Assembly: GCA_902729315.2 (NCBI GenBank)
Contig: LR746280.1
Span: forward strand, 3,282,501-3,346,500
DNA from: Spirodela intermedia
Taxonomy: Eukaryota > Streptophyta > Magnoliopsida > Alismatales > Araceae
Direction: 5' to 3'
DNA length: 64,000 nucleotides
The notes under the pieces were generated by a model. That model was not told the origin of the DNA. It saw nothing but the letters and a program-made list of their open reading frames with translations, and did no database searches. Position numbers and translations under genes: made by a program. This document shows positions 36,090 to 47,087 of this stretch, in pieces. Position 1 is the stretch's first letter, and each line of letters begins with the position of its first letter.

Positions 36090-38759
36090 CTAGAAGACTT
36101 TCATCTCTTCTGGGAAACCTTGTAAATAAATGCACGTATCAAGCATCCCAACAATGTCAACATCAGCAATGTGGCCTAACTATAAGATTAGTGGTTAAAT
36201 TTTTAGTGGGTTAATAAGATTAGGGGCACAGAGTTATCTGCATGTTCATTAATGGCAAAAGTGAAGGGAGGAGAAGACCAAAGGTCCAACAAGCACCACT
36301 CTGAGATAACCAGAAAAGGAAATGATCATGAACTTGAGAGAAGCAGCAAGGCAGGAAGATCAGAAAAAATAAAAAACTGACTCCAAAGCATCCAAGAAAG
36401 AATGACATGCCGTAGATAATGGGGATTCGAATGCCAATCTGCATAAGAAGTAAGATAAATGAAAAATTAAGCATGTTCTTCCGGGTTTTGGCATGATAAA
36501 AACCACAGCCTGTGTCCATTATGCCACCTTCCCTAGAATAGGAGCCAACGTAGTTGAGATACATAGGATGGTAGCATATAATGTTATACCAAAGCATGGT
36601 AGGAGCAGCTTCCACTCAATGGACACACATGAATGTCTACGAATCAGCATACTTGATCTTTTATTATACTGCAGTAATGTAGAGAATATTAAGATCAAAA
36701 CAGAGAAATAGGTCAAGAACCCTATTCGGCATCTATCACATCGCTTCCACTCTAACCTTCAAACCTGTAGTGCAGTATCCCTTTCTATCCCAGGCAGCTG
36801 ACCCATTTGACTAAAAGAGAATGTATGTTGCCAAGGAAGATCCATAGATTTTTCAAAAAGAAACGCCGTCACCAAAAATCAGATGATTAGGGAAATTGTT
36901 ACTAGTTGACTTGAATAAACCAAAATCTCATCAGACCATCCATTTGTTTCGATTTGAGGTGATAACATGTTCCCGGCAACTAGAATCAACCATAGTACGT
37001 AATATCCTAATTTCCGTTCCCATTGTGGCAAGTCAACTCTGACCGAAAAGGTTCCCAAGGAAGCATTCATTGACATTGACCAGTTGAAGGGAAAAAAAAA
37101 ACTCACATGGGTTATTTAGTATTTGCAGAAAAAGGCATCGAAACCCAGTATGATATCATTGTGATTAGCGCGAAATCCATTCAATCAGAAGATCTGTCAT
37201 AACCCTCCCAGTTCCTTTAAGATCATGGACAAAAATATATGAGGAAAAATTTACTGGAGTAGGCCTTATTCAGAAAAATGACAGCCAGCACAGCACACTT
37301 ATCTCAAAACCTAATGATTACTCAGAATGGAGGCCTTCATGCTCAACAGCATTAGCTCAATGTGTCTTGCCTTCCTCGGACTGCTGACATTGAGGCACAA
37401 CCAACGAAGATCCATAATTTTCTTCTCAACCACTTTGCTGGGCAAAAGGAAGATATTAACATCTAAACGCTCTCCTATTCACAGCTGAATAGCTGATAAA
37501 CACTTCACAGCCGGGGAATCTCCTCCCATTTATGAAATCTCACGCACAGTAAATCATAATACTCTAGACATTCTACTAAAAATGCAAACGATTCAGAATC
37601 CAGGATATTCAGCTTCCCTGGTAACTAGAAAACAGATGAGACCAGGAGCCCAAAGCGCACGAGGAGAATGAGACCATTTACGCAAGGGGAGAAATATTCA
37701 GAGTTGCTTGGCATCCCCACAACAGAACCCATACAGCCTGAAATCAATTATCCTAGGTGTCGCAACATTGCTGCTTATGCTCAGTGCGAATATGTTTCCA
37801 TGCCCTTATGGTTACAGTTTTACCAGGGGTTGCCCTATTTTCCTAGGCTAGAGAAGCAGCAGGGGATGCTCCGCAGGAGGATTAAAGAGGCCAAGCACTA
37901 AAGAGGAGAAAAAGGACGGAAGAGGCTCAATCTTCCTAATTTTTTTTATAGTTCGGGGGGATCTACGCCATGTGATCTTGCAGAAGCACGGGGACAGTAG
38001 CAAGAACATGAACGCTACGAAGAACAGCGAAAACACAACAGAGTAGAAGCATGTAGGAGAGAACAGAGAGAAACGACATGCACATCGGAGGAATGCGCCA
38101 AAAAGCCCCAAGAAGATGTCATCACGGCTCGGATGCTCGTATGAGGGTGAAGAAGCAAGGCAGAACCCATCTTCAACTGACCTGCATTTTCTTTGGAGGA
38201 TATTCCACTCCGGCAACCGCCCTCCATCCACAGAGAAGGCAACAGTGCGTTGACCAGCGCCGGCGCTACCACCAGAGGCCATAACGGGGAACATCCGCCG
38301 TGGAGCCGCCAGCTCTCACCTCCCGCAACAGCGCTGACCAGCAGTTTCTCGTTGTGTCCGCCGTCTAGGGGAGCCCTCGGCACCAGCTAGCGCCGCTCCA
38401 ACGTCAGCTTCCAGCCCCCTCCCCGTGGCGCCTCAGTCTCGATTTCTCTCCAAAGCCTTCGTTCTGCTTTCGTCGGGAGGGAAGAGGGGAGAGAGAGAGA
38501 GAGAGAGCAGTGGAACTCCAACAGGGTCCCCCCAACTTTCCCCGCTTTCCCTCTTCCTCGGCTCCGTCTTCGTCCTTCCCCCCTCTCCGGCATAAGAAGA
38601 AGAAGAGGTTGTCGAGCGCGAATCCCGACGTCCCTGCCTGCAGAGCTCAGAGTAGCAGCCTTTTTGAATTTTCCCCCTCTCCAATTTTCTTAATTTTTCC
38701 CAACTCCATCAATTCTTCTCATTTTTAAATTGGGCCATCGACCGGCCCCGCCATTTATA
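36090..38759 (-). other. Unresolved, probably spliced locus of unknown product
   Basis: A TATA box (38753-38759), a GC-rich CT-containing leader and a first exon with ATGs at 38294 and 38282 (MASGGSAGAGQRTVAFSVDG) ending at a GTCAGT donor (exon end 38182, phase 2). Phase-compatible small exons follow. Complement 36765-36810 reads QMGQLPGIERDTALQ between a TTTTAG acceptor and a GT donor. A terminal-looking exon, complement 36090-36175, reads HIADVDIVGMLDTC...PEEMKVF and then TAG. Reading these three together is an inference; at least one middle exon is needed to close the phase and was not found convincingly. No family was recognised. It could equally be a non-coding RNA gene or a decayed gene. 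Confidence 0.35.
38753..38759 (-). promoter_or_regulatory. TATA box of the unresolved minus-strand locus
   Basis: TATAAAT on the minus strand at the sharp border between AT-rich upstream DNA and the GC-rich, CT-tract-bearing segment (38180-38700), as expected at a plant promoter. Confidence 0.55.
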
Positions 38760-40235
38760 GCACATTACTTTATTAACCTTTTTTCTTGTTAAATTATCGT
38801 AACACCCGCATACATCATATCCAGCCAAGTAGAAAAGTATGAAAAGGCCCACGCATCTATAGTACTTAATATATGACACCTCTGGCATTTCCTTACCGTG
38901 AAACGTGTGGCAAATTAGCGTGGTAGAGCTTGCTTTCTCTCTATTTGGGCCTTAAAACTAACCCCAGAAGATTCGGCCCGGCCCAATTGGCTCAGGCCCG
39001 GCCCAAAATTTGTGGCATTTTGCTTCAAGAAAACCATGAAGCTAATTTGTTGATATAACCCCATAAAACCCCACTTGTATCTGCACAGAACCAAACAATA
39101 GTCATCTGGGCACTTGTTTGACTTAATATTTTTTTGAAAAGGATACTAATAGGCATGTAGTTGTTCTATACAATCAATACTTTCATTTCAATCAAGAGAA
39201 ATTCTCCCTTTATTGATCAAACCCTGAACACTAGCATGAGCAAACAACACAAAATATGGGCATCAATCTCAAGAAAATTTCCAAATCAAATGGGAGGTCA
39301 ATGATCTTGCAACTTCCCAGTTTGGTGGGAAATCAAAACTTGTATGCTAGTTAGGAATGAGAGATGAGACCATGAATGGGGGCATCAAGTCTTTGTGTGT
39401 AAACTTACCATGATTGACATAATTTGATGAATTTGTTATCAAAAAAATTCTCAAGAATAATTTTTTTAGGACTACCACGAATATTATAGTTGATAATCAT
39501 CAAGAGTACCATGAATATTACAAATGTATGACTGAATCTAATATAAATTATTTTTTTTTCGTAGTATTGTTAAATGTGGGCTACAATTAGAATTTGATGA
39601 CTCCCACTAAGATTTTTTGGCTCTATGCTGAGCTGATCTTAATCAAGATATTTACCCAACATTCATAATGACATCTATAGAAAGTGGACAAGTGTTTGTT
39701 AGTATATGAGGCTCCCTTTGCCCACTACTCATTTGGAATGAAGGCTCCTTTATGTGTCAGCCTTCTAGGCCATCTTCTCTATCGCCCTCTCTAAGTAAAT
39801 GGACTCCGATCATGGTGACGTCAAGCTTTTATGACCCATTAAACCATGTTCACTCCAACCATGGGAGTATATATCTCACGCAAGCATCAGCTTCGAATGC
39901 AAACCTCAACGAAAGAGATGAGATGAGAAGAACAGAAGAATTGGAGGGATGAACATGCTCTCACTCCTTCAACCTTCAATAATGGGAGCAAATATCTCGA
40001 TCAAGCTTCAATTTCATCAAACTATACGCAGATCTCAAGAAAAGAGATAAGAAGACCAGAATAACAGTAGAGGAACGGAACAACAGCCATTCCCGTCCCT
40101 AAAACTTATTAAAGTGAGGAAATCCCATTATTGCGCACAAGCTTCCCAACAAATCATCAATGAAGTGGGGCATGAACGTGCAACCCAATGCAGACAAATC
40201 GGAGTGACAAGGTTCCTCGTGTGCCAGGGCTTCAG
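38760..40235. other. Gene-free intergenic region
   Basis: About 1.5 kb between the unresolved locus and the AWPM-19 stop codon. No convincing frame; the final part should be AWPM-19 3' UTR. Confidence 0.55.
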
Positions 40236-41107
40236 TCAACCATGTCTTGGGGGGATGGCGGATGCTCCATGAATGGTAGCGACGTAGAACAACTGCGTGG
40301 CTGAGAGGATTATGATGAAGGCCTCCATGGTTCTCTGGGACAATTTATAACAGGTTGAGTAAACCTTCTGACGGGTATTCTTTTTCTCGTAGATTGGAAA
40401 ATATTCTAATTATGGTGGAAATGGCGCAGGAGGGATGCTGGGAAGTAATTAGTCTTCGAGGAATACATATATATATATATGTATGTGGCTGTTGGAGTTG
40501 GATAAAATTGACTTACGAGTGGAGCATTTCTTCCCTCTAGATGGATCTCCTTGCAAGCCAATCTGCAGTTTTTTTCAGATGTTGGAGTGATAAGAGTGAT
40601 AATTCTTGGTGGAATCAACGGTGGCGACGGAGGTGCAACTTACCCCATTGCGAGGAGGGTGGGGGCCCATGCTACGAGCGCCACCGCCATGGCCGCCGGA
40701 GCTGTCTCCCGGTTCCACGACCTCAGGTTGCCTACTCCGGCAACCGCCGCCGCGGCGCCCACTACGCCGGCCAGCAGAGCGAAGATGACGAAGAACCCAG
40801 ACGCCGCATTGCCGATGGGGAAGAACACCGGTGAGAAGTGCGCCGGAAGCTGGAGGCCTGGACCTGCACTAGGCGACGGCATGTGAAAAGAGTACCTGTT
40901 TCTTTCTCCACGGTGGCTGGCCGCAGCTAGCTTCTTTCCGTGAATAATCACCAACTCCGGAGATGAAGGCGGCTTACCTATGATGAACCCGCGGTCAATG
41001 GCGACGTTGAGGGCCCAGCCACCAATGACTGCAACGCTGACGTACATGCAGAAATTGAGAACTAAGAGGAGAGCCGCAACCGGTCTCAGGCCACTGTTCT
41101 CGGCCAT
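40236..41107 (-). CDS. AWPM-19-like (PM19-type) plasma membrane protein
   Basis: Complete four-exon gene: complement 40978-41107, 40644-40863, 40517-40562 and 40236-40334. Phases close to 495 nt, 164 residues, the family's usual size. Four hydrophobic spans: ~10-31 (VAALLLVLNFCMYVSVAVIG), ~57-80 (SGFFVIFALLAGVVGAAAAV), ~96-115 (AAMAVALVAWAPTLLAMG) and ~135-152 (MEAFIIILSATQLFYV). Family motifs include PAHFSPVFFPIGNAA, AGVGNLRSWNRE and CKEIHLEGRN. AWPM-19 proteins are induced by abscisic acid, cold and drying, notably in seeds, and some act in ABA transport or membrane stabilisation; this is family knowledge. The third exon is only 46 bp. The conserved Trp I expect in LAWKEI is Cys here (GLACKEI). 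Confidence 0.93.
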
Positions 41108-41180
41108 CGCCGCTGGCTGTGATCGTGGAGACAAGATAGGGTTTCTGGAAGAGCAAGGTGCTCTTCCGCCTCCTCGCCTG

Positions 41181-41204
41181 TCACGTCTATATATGTATAT
41201 ATAC
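41181..41204 (-). promoter_or_regulatory. TATA region and ACGT element of the AWPM-19 gene
   Basis: Minus strand: a TATATA-rich stretch at 41188-41204, about 85 bp upstream of the ATG, directly adjoining GACGTGA (41181-41187), an ABRE/G-box-like ACGT core. The ABRE-like core would fit an ABA-inducible gene, but it lies 3' of the TATA stretch. Confidence 0.45.
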
Positions 41205-41430
41205 AGAAGAGAGGGAGGCTGTGGGAAACCCAGGAATCTTGTGCTTTCCTTTGGCTGACGATGCCGGCGATTCCTCAGAGGGAAGCCTCCTCTGATGGGG
41301 CTGTAAAGGGACGAGGAGCCTTTGGGATCAAGGAAGGGATCCAAGGATGAGGACGATTCTCTTCCTCGACGATGTGATCGTCTCAAATGCAATCAGGTTT
41401 CCATATTTTACAGGTATCATAATAGATTCC

Positions 41431-41516
41431 TCTCTCTTTATGTCTCTCTGTCTCTGTCTCTCTCTGTCTCTCTCTCTCTCTCTCTCTGTGTCTCTCTGTC
41501 TCTTTGTCTCAGTGTC

Positions 41517-41558
<42 letters not shown>

Positions 41559-41618
41559 GCTTTAGCTTCTAAATGCGACAATTCCATGCTAGCTTCCCCT
41601 GGCACTTCTCTCTCCATC

Positions 41619-41676
<58 letters not shown>
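41431..41676. repeat. CT-rich microsatellite cluster
   Basis: Two (CT)n blocks (about 41431-41565 with TCTG interruptions, and 41619-41676 nearly perfect) on the promoter side of the AWPM-19 gene. Long Ser-Leu frames here are artefacts. Confidence 0.95.
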
Positions 41677-43157
41677 ATATTTATGCGGGTTAGTGAGATC
41701 TACTGATAAAATGATAAGGGATCATACGCTTCAACCCTCGGGGTGTTGATGCGAACTATCTAGATAACCCCATTGAATGATTCAACAATAGAACTCGCGT
41801 CTTTGAGGTGCATCATGAAGAATATATGGGCTCATTACTTCCAAATTTCCCAAGATTAAGTGGTTGGGAATTCAATTGCAAGAATATATGAAATGATAGT
41901 TGAAGGATGACTATGGAGTTCATTGCAGGTCAGATACCAGCCTTTAACAACCCCCATGTGAACTATTAACTGTCATGATGATATGATAGCATAATAATCA
42001 AAATTTTGTATCATTAAATTTTACAATGTACTTTTTATTTCACCACTTTACAACTTTTATTATGAAATATTTCGTGAAAAGACAAATATTTAGTAAATAT
42101 TATGGTTGATGAGCAATGGGTGGAGAACTTTTTCCTGTTACATCATCACCATGTAGTAAACTATCTTCATAACTAATACAAAAGATCGTCAGATTGAGCT
42201 AAGTCTAGCTACTCGTATTCCCATACTTTCCTCATACTAGATGGTGGGCAACCTTGATTCAAAGTTCATCATCTAGCCCAAGATCCCCAAACTTAGATGG
42301 CCACATGGATAAACAAATCGAAATAGTCAAGTTTGAATCTTATGGTTTTCTTCCTTCAAGTATGCCCAGTCGTGCCCCTGGGAATCATGCGTTGACGTGG
42401 ACACAAAGATTAATATTGATGTATTCATCAATCAATTCTTGAGTCCTAAAATTCTTAATACATGAGAGAACAATTAACATCAATCAAGTAGCCAATTCCA
42501 CATAAAAACTAACAAATTCTTAAAAAAGAGAAAACATTGAGGGAACCTAGAAATTGCAGATGCCATCCAAAAACCGTATGTTTACAGCTGTTTCTTAAGG
42601 GCAGCGGCCAAAGTATACAAGCACCTAAGTTCCTATTCCATTCCCCCAGAAAAATTCTATAAGTACAAACAAAAGGAAAAAATTATTGGAATTAAGACCC
42701 TAAGTTTCGATAGGACTTTCAAACGGAAATAACAATGGCATCCCAAGGTCGTCTTACCTGCTTTCAGTTACTATTCTGTTTCTAGACGACCAAAAAGCCA
42801 GCAAGGTTAATACAGAAAGGCATTGCGTGTTAAGTCGCCTAAGAAGACAGGTTCGATTCAAACCTGATACATACATAAAAATCCATATAAGTTGACACAC
42901 CCAGTTCAGCCAATAATAACGCATGGTCATTTGTATGTGATAGTTTAGCAAAATAATACTTCACATGGCCAATACTTGTTCTTAAATGAAATGAAGTTAG
43001 TATGAGACTTTCTAACAAGTGGATGCAGCATGTCAAGGGATTATCTCGTATAAATAATGGAACTTACATCCAAATAAATCAATATATAACTTGCTTCTTG
43101 TAAAACAGTGTTAATTTTAACTTAGGCTTGCAATTTGATGGATTGTTTTGCTTGAAC
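41677..43157. other. Gene-free region
   Basis: About 1.5 kb, AT-rich. I looked for further sphingosine-1-phosphate lyase exons downstream of the fragment at 43158-43437 and saw none. Confidence 0.5.
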
Positions 43158-43437
43158 CTGCCCAAGCTTTCGTGCAAAGCGCAATACAAAACCTCCCAGG
43201 CAAAGATCAACATGCAAGCAAATGCCATACTTATAAGCCAATTCACCAAGTTCCTGTGAACAACGAGGATGTCAGAGAGACTTGAAACATTAAAAGAGAG
43301 AAAAGGGAAGAGAAGAAGCGACAAACACCAGTGCCACGGTTTTGAAACTATATGACAAAGGTATTAGCCAGAGGTTCGTCACCTACTTCAACAGGATCAA
43401 TAACGCCATGAGGAAAACCTGGTGCGGAACCGACAAT
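43158..43437 (-). pseudogene. Two-exon fragment of sphingosine-1-phosphate lyase
   Basis: Complement 43387-43437 encodes IVGSAPGFPHGVIDPVE between a TAG acceptor and a GTAGGT donor. Complement 43158-43253 continues in phase with ELGELAYKYGICLHVDLCLG and GFVLRFARKLGQ after a CACAG acceptor. Together they match the middle of the PLP-dependent lyase that cleaves long-chain base phosphates in the ER, including the HVD aspartate that contacts the cofactor. The upstream domains, the catalytic lysine region (DVHKYGLAPKG in the family) and the C-terminus were not found on either side, although splice signals and frame are intact. This looks like a partial duplication or a fragment carried by a transposon, with a functional gene elsewhere. 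Confidence 0.8.
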
Positions 43438-43446
43438 CTAAAAAAA

Positions 43447-43450
<4 letters not shown>

Positions 43451-43482
<32 letters not shown>
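43451..43482. repeat. (AC)n microsatellite beside the lyase fragment
   Basis: Sixteen AC units preceded by ten A. On the minus strand this is (GT)n-T10 immediately before the TAG acceptor of the first lyase exon, forming its polypyrimidine tract. Confidence 0.97.
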
Positions 43483-43486
<4 letters not shown>

Positions 43487-44694
43487 AGCAGGTTAGTTTA
43501 CTGCTCCATACATGAATTTATCTGCAAAAAAAGCGGGAACTAAATATCTGTGGAAGATATCGTTTTCGGTGATCCTAACTAAGCTCTCTACCAAGGATAC
43601 ACCAAATCATGACATTTTTGCATATGCACGAAGCAATGGACGATGAAAGTCAAAAAGATTCGTGTCGGCCCATCTACAAGGCAGTGTATTGCGTATTTAG
43701 CTATGATATGAACGTCTCACTATCCTTTTCAAATTAATAACAAGTAGAATAACATATTTAGTAATGAAAGATATTTTTCTATGAACATCACTCAAGAAAT
43801 TATTGCGTTCATTGACTGATCCATTGTTGAAAAGTATACTAAGGAATCTTGAAGAGAGTAAGTAGTTGAGCCCTCTTGAGTCCATACATCGTAGTCTACA
43901 ACACAGCCTTGTAGAATTTTAGGTCATGATATATGGCGAGGCAATAGATTCTTGCAGTTTCATGCAAATCTTGTTAGTTTAGTAATTAATAATATCAAAA
44001 TAAAGGGCACTCTTCGGGTGGAATACTCCTAGTAAACTCACTTGGCTTTCCTAGATCAATAATGTCGACAAGCTATTCTCATTGCATTGGTCTTTAATTT
44101 ATTTTATTATATACATTATCAAATGCTAATGGAGAATATTTCAATCTTCACTTGCTCTCTCTCCCTAACCTAGTGTTGCAGAAGAATCTGAGGTTTTTTA
44201 AGGATTTATTATTTCTTTTTATTGGTCTTGTATTATGATTAAAATAATCTTGCACTGCAAAAGGCTCCTAAAAAGTGCATATATGGGAGATTGCCGAAGA
44301 ATAAATTGTTGAGAATTAGCCCTAGTTAATGAATGTAGCATATCATTTATAAATCCGTTTTAATTTTTTAAAACCATTTTTGTGAAGGCTTTTATCTTAT
44401 TATTGATGAATCTCCAAAACGTCAACTCCATCGCTGTTTCAGATCCGTTGGGGCTCGGGAGGCCTGAAGCCCAGGTTCATCATCATGTGTCCTCCTGTCA
44501 TCATCTCCGCTGGTGGCCTCTGCCGGGACTTCGGGCCATTGGGAAGTGGGCCTCTGAGGGTCTTGGCCAGTGTCAGCCTGCCTCTCTCGGTTGACACCCC
44601 TTGTGCTCAGCTCCCCTTCTCTACTGGCCGTTTCGATGTCTGCTTCCGTTTGTACTCAGGAGTTTTCAATTCGCTAACGGCACAGTTCCCCCCG

Positions 44695-44726
<32 letters not shown>

Positions 44727-44780
44727 AGAGTTCTCTGCTCCCCGCGTTTCTTTTCCCAATCTGGCATTCTTCCTAGGGAT
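43483..44780. other. Intergenic region upstream of the acidic repeat gene
   Basis: No gene recognised; AT-rich until about 44430, then GC-richer promoter-like sequence with a (CT)n tract at 44698-44718. Confidence 0.5.
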
Positions 44781-44788
44781 TATATATA
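44781..44788 (+). promoter_or_regulatory. Probable TATA box of the acidic repeat gene
   Basis: TATATATA on the plus strand, after a (CT)n tract. It lies ~750 bp before the ATG at 45537, implying a long leader that is probably spliced. Confidence 0.5.
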
Positions 44789-45536
44789 GCTTACCAGAGG
44801 AACTGAGGGGCCCCGTTGCAGGCACAAGGTCCACTCTAGAATGCGGAACTGGGACGCTGTGATTAGAAAGCGTCAAGAAGAAGAGGAAAGGAGCGCGAAA
44901 AAGGAAAGGCGAGGCCAGCTCGGCGCCAACCCAAGTCTCTCTCTCTCTCTTTTTCTCCCGCAATTAGTCCACCGAACAGTCCAACTCGTCCATCCTGGTT
45001 GGTGGCTGGAAACGCAAAAAGGGTCTTCTGCGAATCCATGGACGCACCGATCTATTGTGCCGTCATCTGCCCGGAAGGAGAAGCCCGCCGAGAGGAAGGG
45101 CCCAGGCCGGCGGCGACAGCTGGTTCTCCCCCACTCCTGCTTACGACCCGGCCTCCTTGTCTTTCGCCAGGTGGGTGGGCATCCAAGCATTCGGTGGTTA
45201 CGTTCCCTCTCTTCTCCTCCTCCCTAACCTTTTCCATTGTTGCCTTCTGCTCCCAACCTAGTTGTCCTCTGATGGATCCGCTCTGTAATCTCGCTTGCCG
45301 CTGAGGTCCCCCCACGTTCTGTTTGCTGATTAAGCCAAGCTGTGTTCGGCTTTCACTGTTCTTCTCTGATTCCTCCATTATGCTCTGTTTTATCACCTCT
45401 GGTATGGATCCATTGGACTGATGCGTTCGTGATTTTTTCTGTTTTGCGTCGTGAAGGGAGGCTGCAGGAAGGGGAGCGACCTGGCCGTCACGGTCATCTG
45501 GAAGTCCCAGAGGCGTAGGAGGATCCGATTGACGAC

Positions 45537-47081
45537 ATGATGGAGAATGACTCTGGCTCTGTTGATGTTGTTGAGGTGGTGGAAAGGGAAGAGAATGAAA
45601 GAGAGGAGCTGCCCATCACCCACTTGGGATCTGAAGTGGTGAAGGGCGTCGCGAAGAAGACGGAGGAGGTTGCCCTTGCTGTAGTTGAGGACGAAGAGGC
45701 TGAGGTTCCCATACATCAGCCTCCAGATTCTGTCTCAGCTACCCCTTTAGTTGTTTCCATTTCGGAGCCAGTAGCGAGGAGTGTAGATCCAGTTCAATCT
45801 GAGATAGGCGAGAATTTGAGTTCTCCAGGAGATGCTCCCCCTCTCCATTCAGAGCCTCCCATTTCGAAGCCTGAAGAAGGGAGCAACGTGAATTCCCTTC
45901 CATCTGATGCTGAGGAGAGTTTGGGTTCTCATGGAGATGCTCCCCCTCCCCAGTCAGAGCCTCCCTTTTCGATGCCTGAAGAAGGGAGCAGCGTGAATTC
46001 CCTTCCATCTGAGGCTGAGGAGAGTTTGGGTTCTCCTGGAGATGCTCCCCCTCCCAATTCAGAGCCTCCCATTTCGAAACCTGAAGAAGGGAGCAGCGTG
46101 AAGTCCCTTCCATCCGAGGCTGAGGAGAATTTGGGTTCTCCAACATATGCTCCCTCTCCCCCTTCAGAGCCTCAACAGGGAAATATCTTGGATTCTCTTC
46201 CATCTGAGGCAGATGAGACGGTAGTTTCTTCAGGAGATGCACCCCCTCCCCCTTCAGAGTTTTCCATTTCGAAGACTCAACAAGGGGGGGTGTACCCAGT
46301 AGAATCTGAGACAGACCAGGGTGTGGGTACTCTAGGAGACACTCTCCCTCTCCCTCTCCCTTCAGAGATTCCCATTTCGAATCCTCGCCCTGGAAGTGCA
46401 AATCCTACTGAATCTGAGGCAGATGAGAGTATGGGCATACCAGGGGACACTCCCCCTACCTCCTCTGATCATTCCATTTCTGAGCTTCATGTGGAGGATA
46501 GAGATTCTGTTCAATCTGAGGTACACGGAGATGCTCTCCCTCGCCCTTCAGGGCTTCCCATCATGGAACCCCAACCTGGGACTGAGGATCCTCTTCCAAT
46601 GGAGGCAGATGAGGACATGGGTTTACCAGAAGAAGAACAAATAGAGCAGCTGGAATTTGACGAACCGTATCTGCTATCCACTCCAATCTCTGAGGAGTTG
46701 ACTCAAGCTTACAATGTCCCATTTGAGAGAATTGAGAAGGTTGTCAGTGGGGAAGATGCTGCCCCCAATCACAGGAAAGAAGAATCGCCATCTGTGACAG
46801 ATGATCCTACCAGCGAACAGCCTGACTGCGGGCTCAAGAGCCATCTTGGTACTGACCGCCACGAGAGTAAAGGAATTACCGAGGTTTGTAATTGGTATTC
46901 TGTAATGCAGAGATTCTTAAATGCCAACTCTGAGTTTTTTTTTTTTTTTCTTTTTTGGGTGATGAATTTTGACCTGACTGGTTATCAGACTCAGGTTGCT
47001 CGCATCACTCATTTGGAGCATCGAGCTTCATGGATTGGCTGCTGTGGGCTTTTGGATGTAATTTCGGGTGCAAATCGATGA
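45537..47081 (+). CDS. Acidic, internally repetitive protein of unknown function
   Basis: ATG at 45537. Exon 1 (45537-46883) ends GAG at a GTTTGT donor; exon 2 starts at 46989 or 46995 (ATCAG or CTCAG acceptor) and stops at 47081. This gives about 477-479 residues; without splicing the frame stays open for 514. The protein is very rich in Glu, Ser and Pro, has no signal peptide or membrane span when spliced, and is probably disordered. Residues ~94-198 are three near-identical 35-residue repeats (GDAPPxxSEPPxSxPEEGSS, xSLPSEAEES), followed by 4-5 decayed units. A less acidic segment follows (QLEFDEPYLLSTPISEELTQ, FERIEKVVSGED). The C-terminus has a compact Trp/Cys motif (SWIGCCGLLDVISG) that may be the conserved part. 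I do not recognise the family. Confidence 0.75.
   Translation: MMENDSGSVDVVEVVEREENEREELPITHLGSEVVKGVAKKTEEVALAVVEDEEAEVPIHQPPDSVSATPLVVSISEPVARSVDPVQSEIGENLSSPGDAPPLHSEPPISKPEEGSNVNSLPSDAEESLGSHGDAPPPQSEPPFSMPEEGSSVNSLPSEAEESLGSPGDAPPPNSEPPISKPEEGSSVKSLPSEAEENLGSPTYAPSPPSEPQQGNILDSLPSEADETVVSSGDAPPPPSEFSISKTQQGGVYPVESETDQGVGTLGDTLPLPLPSEIPISNPRPGSANPTESEADESMGIPGDTPPTSSDHSISELHVEDRDSVQSEVHGDALPRPSGLPIMEPQPGTEDPLPMEADEDMGLPEEEQIEQLEFDEPYLLSTPISEELTQAYNVPFERIEKVVSGEDAAPNHRKEESPSVTDDPTSEQPDCGLKSHLGTDRHESKGITEVCNWYSVMQRFLNANSEFFFFFLFWVMNFDLTGYQTQVARITHLEHRASWIGCCGLLDVISGANR
45816..46130 (+). repeat. 105-bp coding tandem repeat, three copies
   Basis: Three in-frame 105-bp units within the acidic repeat gene, differing by a handful of bases, and flanked downstream by more diverged units to about 46610. 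Copies this similar suggest recent expansion. Confidence 0.9.
46884..46994 (+). other. Candidate in-frame intron (retained-intron isoform possible)
   Basis: Starts GTTTGTAATTGG, has a long T-tract (46936-46950) and ends ATCAG/ACTCAG. Its length is 105 or 111 nt, a multiple of three, with no stop codon, so spliced and unspliced mRNAs encode the same C-terminus with or without ~35 residues including a Phe run. Confidence 0.65.
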
Positions 47082-47087
47082 GCTCGA

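Noticed and set aside
42780-42870. tRNA-like GGTTCGATTC box
   Set aside because: No acceptor stem, D-arm or anticodon arm of correct spacing could be drawn around it.
46936-46980. Phe-rich hydrophobic stretch as a transmembrane segment of the acidic repeat protein
   Set aside because: It is the T-tract of a probable intron; it could only be protein in a retained-intron form.
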